Part shown: piece by piece, positions 62,080 through 64,000 of the stretch
Layout of the letters: each line of letters begins with the position of its first letter
Numbering within the stretch: the first letter of the stretch is position 1
Assembly: GCF_006716885.1 (NCBI RefSeq)
Contig: NZ_VFPU01000001.1
Coordinates: forward strand, 2,294,001-2,358,000
Origin: Ornithinimicrobium humiphilum
GTDB taxonomy: Bacteria; Actinomycetota; Actinomycetes; Actinomycetales; Dermatophilaceae
Length of the DNA stretch: 64,000 nucleotides
Direction of reading: 5' to 3'
Notes under the pieces: generated by a model
What the model was told of the DNA's origin: nothing
Databases searched by the model: none
What the model saw: only the letters and a program-made list of their open reading frames with translations
Position numbers and translations under genes: made by a program

Positions 62080-62135
62080 CACAGGTGATCGGACGGGCGA
62101 CACCCAGGTGAACCCCGCGCGGCAGTGCAGTGAAC
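62080..62135 (-). promoter_or_regulatory. PHO box and -10 upstream of phoX
   Basis: On the minus strand GTTCACTGCAC (62135-62125) and GTTCACCTGGG (62113-62103) are exactly 22 bases apart, two 11-base units, as in actinobacterial PhoP direct repeats; the second fits all 11 consensus positions. A third likely unit GATCACCTGTG lies at 62090-62080. TAACGT at 62074-62069 is the -10, with a poor -35, which suits an activated promoter. Confidence 0.7.
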
Positions 62136-62281
62136 CGTTGCCCGAGCAGTGCGGGCTCGCGGGCGCCGCCCTCCACGCGGCCGGGTGTGCCAGTTCCCTG
62201 ACAGGCCCTGAAGGGGACTCTGCTCACTCCTGCGCACATTAGGTTGATGGACGATCTTCGATGTGGGCCTACGCTGGTGCC

Positions 62282-62659
62282 ATGACACAGGTTCAGGGGT
62301 CGGTGGTCTCGGTGAACGACGAGTGCTGCGCTGGGGCCGACTGCGAGCTGATGCCCAAGCACGAGGCCGAGGAGCTTGCCACCGTGCTGCGGGCGCTGGC
62401 CGACCCGACGCGGGTGCGGTTGCTGCAGTACCTGGCCGAGTCCGCGTTGGGGACGGCCTGCGCGTGCCACCTGCCGGACGCGCTGGGGATCACTCAGCCG
62501 ACGTTGTCCCACCACATGCGCAAGTTGCACGATGCCGGGCTGGTGGAGCGCGAGCGGCGAGGTCGTTGGGTTCACTACACGGTGCGGCCCGAAGCGCTGG
62601 CCCGGGTGCGCAGCTTCCTCGACCTTCCGGTGAGCGGTGTCCGAGAGCGCTGCTGCTGA
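62282..62659 (+). CDS. arsR: ArsR-family metalloregulator
   Basis: A 125-residue winged-helix repressor. The DNA-binding part is LSHHMRKLHDAGLVERERRG, preceded by LADPTRVRLLQYLAESALG. Metalloid-ligand Cys are likely in TACACHLPDALG (the ars box Cys pair) with more at the N-terminus (NDECCAGADC) and the C-terminal pair RERCC. The ATG at 62282 is six bases after TACGCT, a leaderless start. It is convergent with arsC. Confidence 0.9.
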   Translation: MTQVQGSVVSVNDECCAGADCELMPKHEAEELATVLRALADPTRVRLLQYLAESALGTACACHLPDALGITQPTLSHHMRKLHDAGLVERERRGRWVHYTVRPEALARVRSFLDLPVSGVRERCC

Positions 62660-62681
62660 GACTGTCGCCCTCGAGACACCA

Positions 62682-63095
62682 CTAGTCGGTGGCGGGCTGC
62701 CCGAGTGACTCGATGAGCAGGGTGACGCGCTGGCGGATCTGGTCGCGGATCGGGCGGACGCCCTCGATTCCCTGGCCGGCCGGGTCTTCCAGCTCCCAGT
62801 CCTCGTAGCGCTTGCCAGGGTAGATGGGGCAGGTGTCTCCGCATCCCATCGTGATGACGACGTCGGAGGCGCGGACGGCGGAGTCGCTGAGCAGCTTTGG
62901 CTGCTCGGCAGACATGTCGATGCCCTCCTCGGCCATCGCGGCCACCGCGGCCGGGTTGACCTGGTCGGCGGGGGCGGAGCCGGCCGAGAGGACCTCGATC
63001 TCACCTCCCGAGAGGTGCTTGAGGTAGGCGGCGGCCATCTGGGAGCGGCCGGCGTTGTGGACGCAGACGAACAGGACGGTGGGCTTGTCGGACAT
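62682..63095 (-). CDS. arsC: Arsenate reductase, low-molecular-weight phosphatase type
   Basis: ArsC reduces arsenate to arsenite with thioredoxin or mycothiol. The 137-residue protein has the P-loop FVCVHNAGRSQMAAAYL, in which the first Cys is the nucleophile, and a later Cys pair in TMGCGDTCPIYPG, fitting the relay of the LMW-PTP family. The ATG at 63095 lies four bases after the arsO stop. Thioredoxin at 54402 could serve it. Confidence 0.93.
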   Translation of the reverse strand: MSDKPTVLFVCVHNAGRSQMAAAYLKHLSGGEIEVLSAGSAPADQVNPAAVAAMAEEGIDMSAEQPKLLSDSAVRASDVVITMGCGDTCPIYPGKRYEDWELEDPAGQGIEGVRPIRDQIRQRVTLLIESLGQPATD

Positions 63096-63099
63096 GGGT

Positions 63100-64000
63100 T
63101 CAGCCTCTCGGTCGGTGGGTGGTGTCGGGATCTTCGGGGAACGCGCGGTGGACGGCCCGGCGGGCCCACTGGCCCACGCCGATCAGGGTGGCCGAGGCCA
63201 GGCCGCACCAGTCGCCGTAGCCGACGAAGGCGAGGCGGGGATCGGCTGCGAACGGGCCATCGGTGTTCGGGACGCCGTTCGTGCGGCGCAGCCCCAGCGG
63301 GGAAAGGTGAGCCAGCGCGGGCCGGAAGCCGGTGCACCAGACGACGGTGTCGACCTTCTGGGTGGTGCCGTCGGCCCAGGTGATGCCGTCGCTCGTGAAC
63401 CGCGCGAACATCGGGGTGCGCCGCAGCGCTCCGGCGTCACGGGCGGCGCGGACGGGCGGGACCGCGACGATGTCGCCGAGGCCGCCGACGCCCTCGCCCT
63501 GGCCGCGTGCACGCAGGGTGGCCACCCGGAAGAGCTCGCGGCCGTCGACGTCATCGGGCAGGAAGCGTGGGGGGCGCAGGGTGCACCAGGTCACGTGCGC
63601 GTGGGGGGCCAGGTCGGCGGCGACCTGGGCTCCCGAGTTGCCACCGCCGACGACGACCACGCGCTGCCCGGCGTAACGCTCGGGCGACCGGTAGGCCGCG
63701 GAATGCACCTGGTTGCCGCAGAACGCCCCGGCGCCGGGGTAGGTGGGGACGAAGGGTCGCGACCAGGTGCCGGTGGCGTTGAGGACAGCCGCAGCGTGCC
63801 AGGTGCCGCGTGAGGTCCTCACGGTGAAGCCGTTCTCGGCATGCTCGACCGCGGTGACCCGCTCCCCCCGCCGGACCGGTATGTCGTAACGCTGCTCGTA
63901 GCGCGCGAGGTAGTCGACCACGTGCGCGGCGTCGGGATAACCCTCATCGGCAGGCGGGGGCATGGGCCATCCGGGCAGGGAGGAGTAGGCGGCCGGGGAG
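63100..64000 (-). CDS. arsO: ArsO-type flavin monooxygenase, N-terminus beyond the edge
   Basis: The visible C-terminal 300 residues read SPAAYSSLPGWPMPPPADEG at the edge, then GYPDAAHVVDYLARYEQRYD, a second Rossmann motif VVVGGGNSGAQVAADLAPHA, and TVVWCTGFRPALAHLSPLG. This is the flavin-containing monooxygenase group found in arsenic operons (ArsO), though close relatives are simply called FAD-dependent oxidoreductases. The N-terminal FAD motif is outside. It is cotranscribed with arsC. Confidence 0.82.
   Translation of the reverse strand, partial: SPAAYSSLPGWPMPPPADEGYPDAAHVVDYLARYEQRYDIPVRRGERVTAVEHAENGFTVRTSRGTWHAAAVLNATGTWSRPFVPTYPGAGAFCGNQVHSAAYRSPERYAGQRVVVVGGGNSGAQVAADLAPHAHVTWCTLRPPRFLPDDVDGRELFRVATLRARGQGEGVGGLGDIVAVPPVRAARDAGALRRTPMFARFTSDGITWADGTTQKVDTVVWCTGFRPALAHLSPLGLRRTNGVPNTDGPFAADPRLAFVGYGDWCGLASATLIGVGQWARRAVHRAFPEDPDTTHRPRG

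Noticed and set aside
62240..62281. ArsR operator just before arsR
   Set aside because: TTGATGG and TCGATG hint at half-sites, but no convincing ATCAA/TTGAT symmetry was found.

Overview
The window is about 72-73% G+C by eye and is almost entirely housekeeping chromosome of an actinomycete. Gene content and order (smc, ftsY and ffh in one block; DUF177-rpmF-rnc-mutM; DAK2-recG-rsmD; rpmB-thiL; ddl-gpsA-plsC-cofC; gltX; clpS-DUF2017 divergent from pncB) fit Actinomycetota. Micrococcales of the Intrasporangiaceae/Ornithinimicrobium type are my best guess, inferred from style rather than from a search. Most genes lie on the minus strand. No insertion sequence, prophage or CRISPR array was found.

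Layout. 1-11 kb: start of an M4 protease, a luciferase-like oxidoreductase, ffh, an MpaB-type gene, a pair of 100-bp intergenic repeats, ftsY, a small membrane protein and the smc operon. 11-16.5 kb: a frameshifted AraC regulator, a degenerate-receiver LuxR regulator, acyP, a Gfo/Idh/MocA oxidoreductase and the mutM-rnc-rpmF-DUF177 operon. 16.6-30.5 kb: coaD, hemerythrin and methyltransferase genes, rsmD-recG-DAK2, rpmB, thiL, a stand-alone RAM protein, a DUF3515 lipoprotein, ddl, gpsA-plsC, cofC, a small OB-like protein, a glyoxalase remnant and an HU protein with a long tail. 30.6-34.4 kb: tRNA-Glu, tRNA-Gln, a HAD phosphatase, gltX and DUF2017-clpS. 34.4-44.5 kb: pncB and the tyrosine/homogentisate genes (hmgA, an unknown 300-residue protein, fahA, hpd) with an Lrp-type and an IclR-type regulator nearby, plus RDD and UbiB/ABC1 proteins. 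44.6-49.3 kb: a DEAH-type helicase with DUF3039, AlgH/YqgE, VanZ-like and malic enzyme. 49.3-54.8 kb: a compact peptide/nickel-type ABC importer operon and a thioredoxin. 54.9-64 kb: an MFS transporter, a secreted M14 carboxypeptidase, a GntR regulator with a zinc alcohol dehydrogenase, a PhoX phosphatase preceded by a good PHO box, and an arsenic cluster (arsR, arsC, arsO) running off the right edge.

How the genes work together. Ffh, FtsY and tRNA/ribosomal genes serve translation and membrane targeting; MutM, RNase III, RecG and SMC serve nucleic-acid maintenance. Hpd, HmgA and FahA make up most of the tyrosine-to-fumarate route, but no maleylacetoacetate isomerase is seen, so the unknown gene beside fahA is a natural candidate for a role in that pathway. 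The SBP, two permeases and fused double ATPase form one importer.

The points most worth a second look are an over-represented octamer GGTATGCC that forces rare codons in several genes, the 100-bp repeats with 13-bp terminal inverted repeats, the PHO box before phoX, the unknown homogentisate-cluster gene, and the many starts placed 6-8 bases after a -10 box (leaderless mRNAs). I did not find a clearly new multi-gene system.
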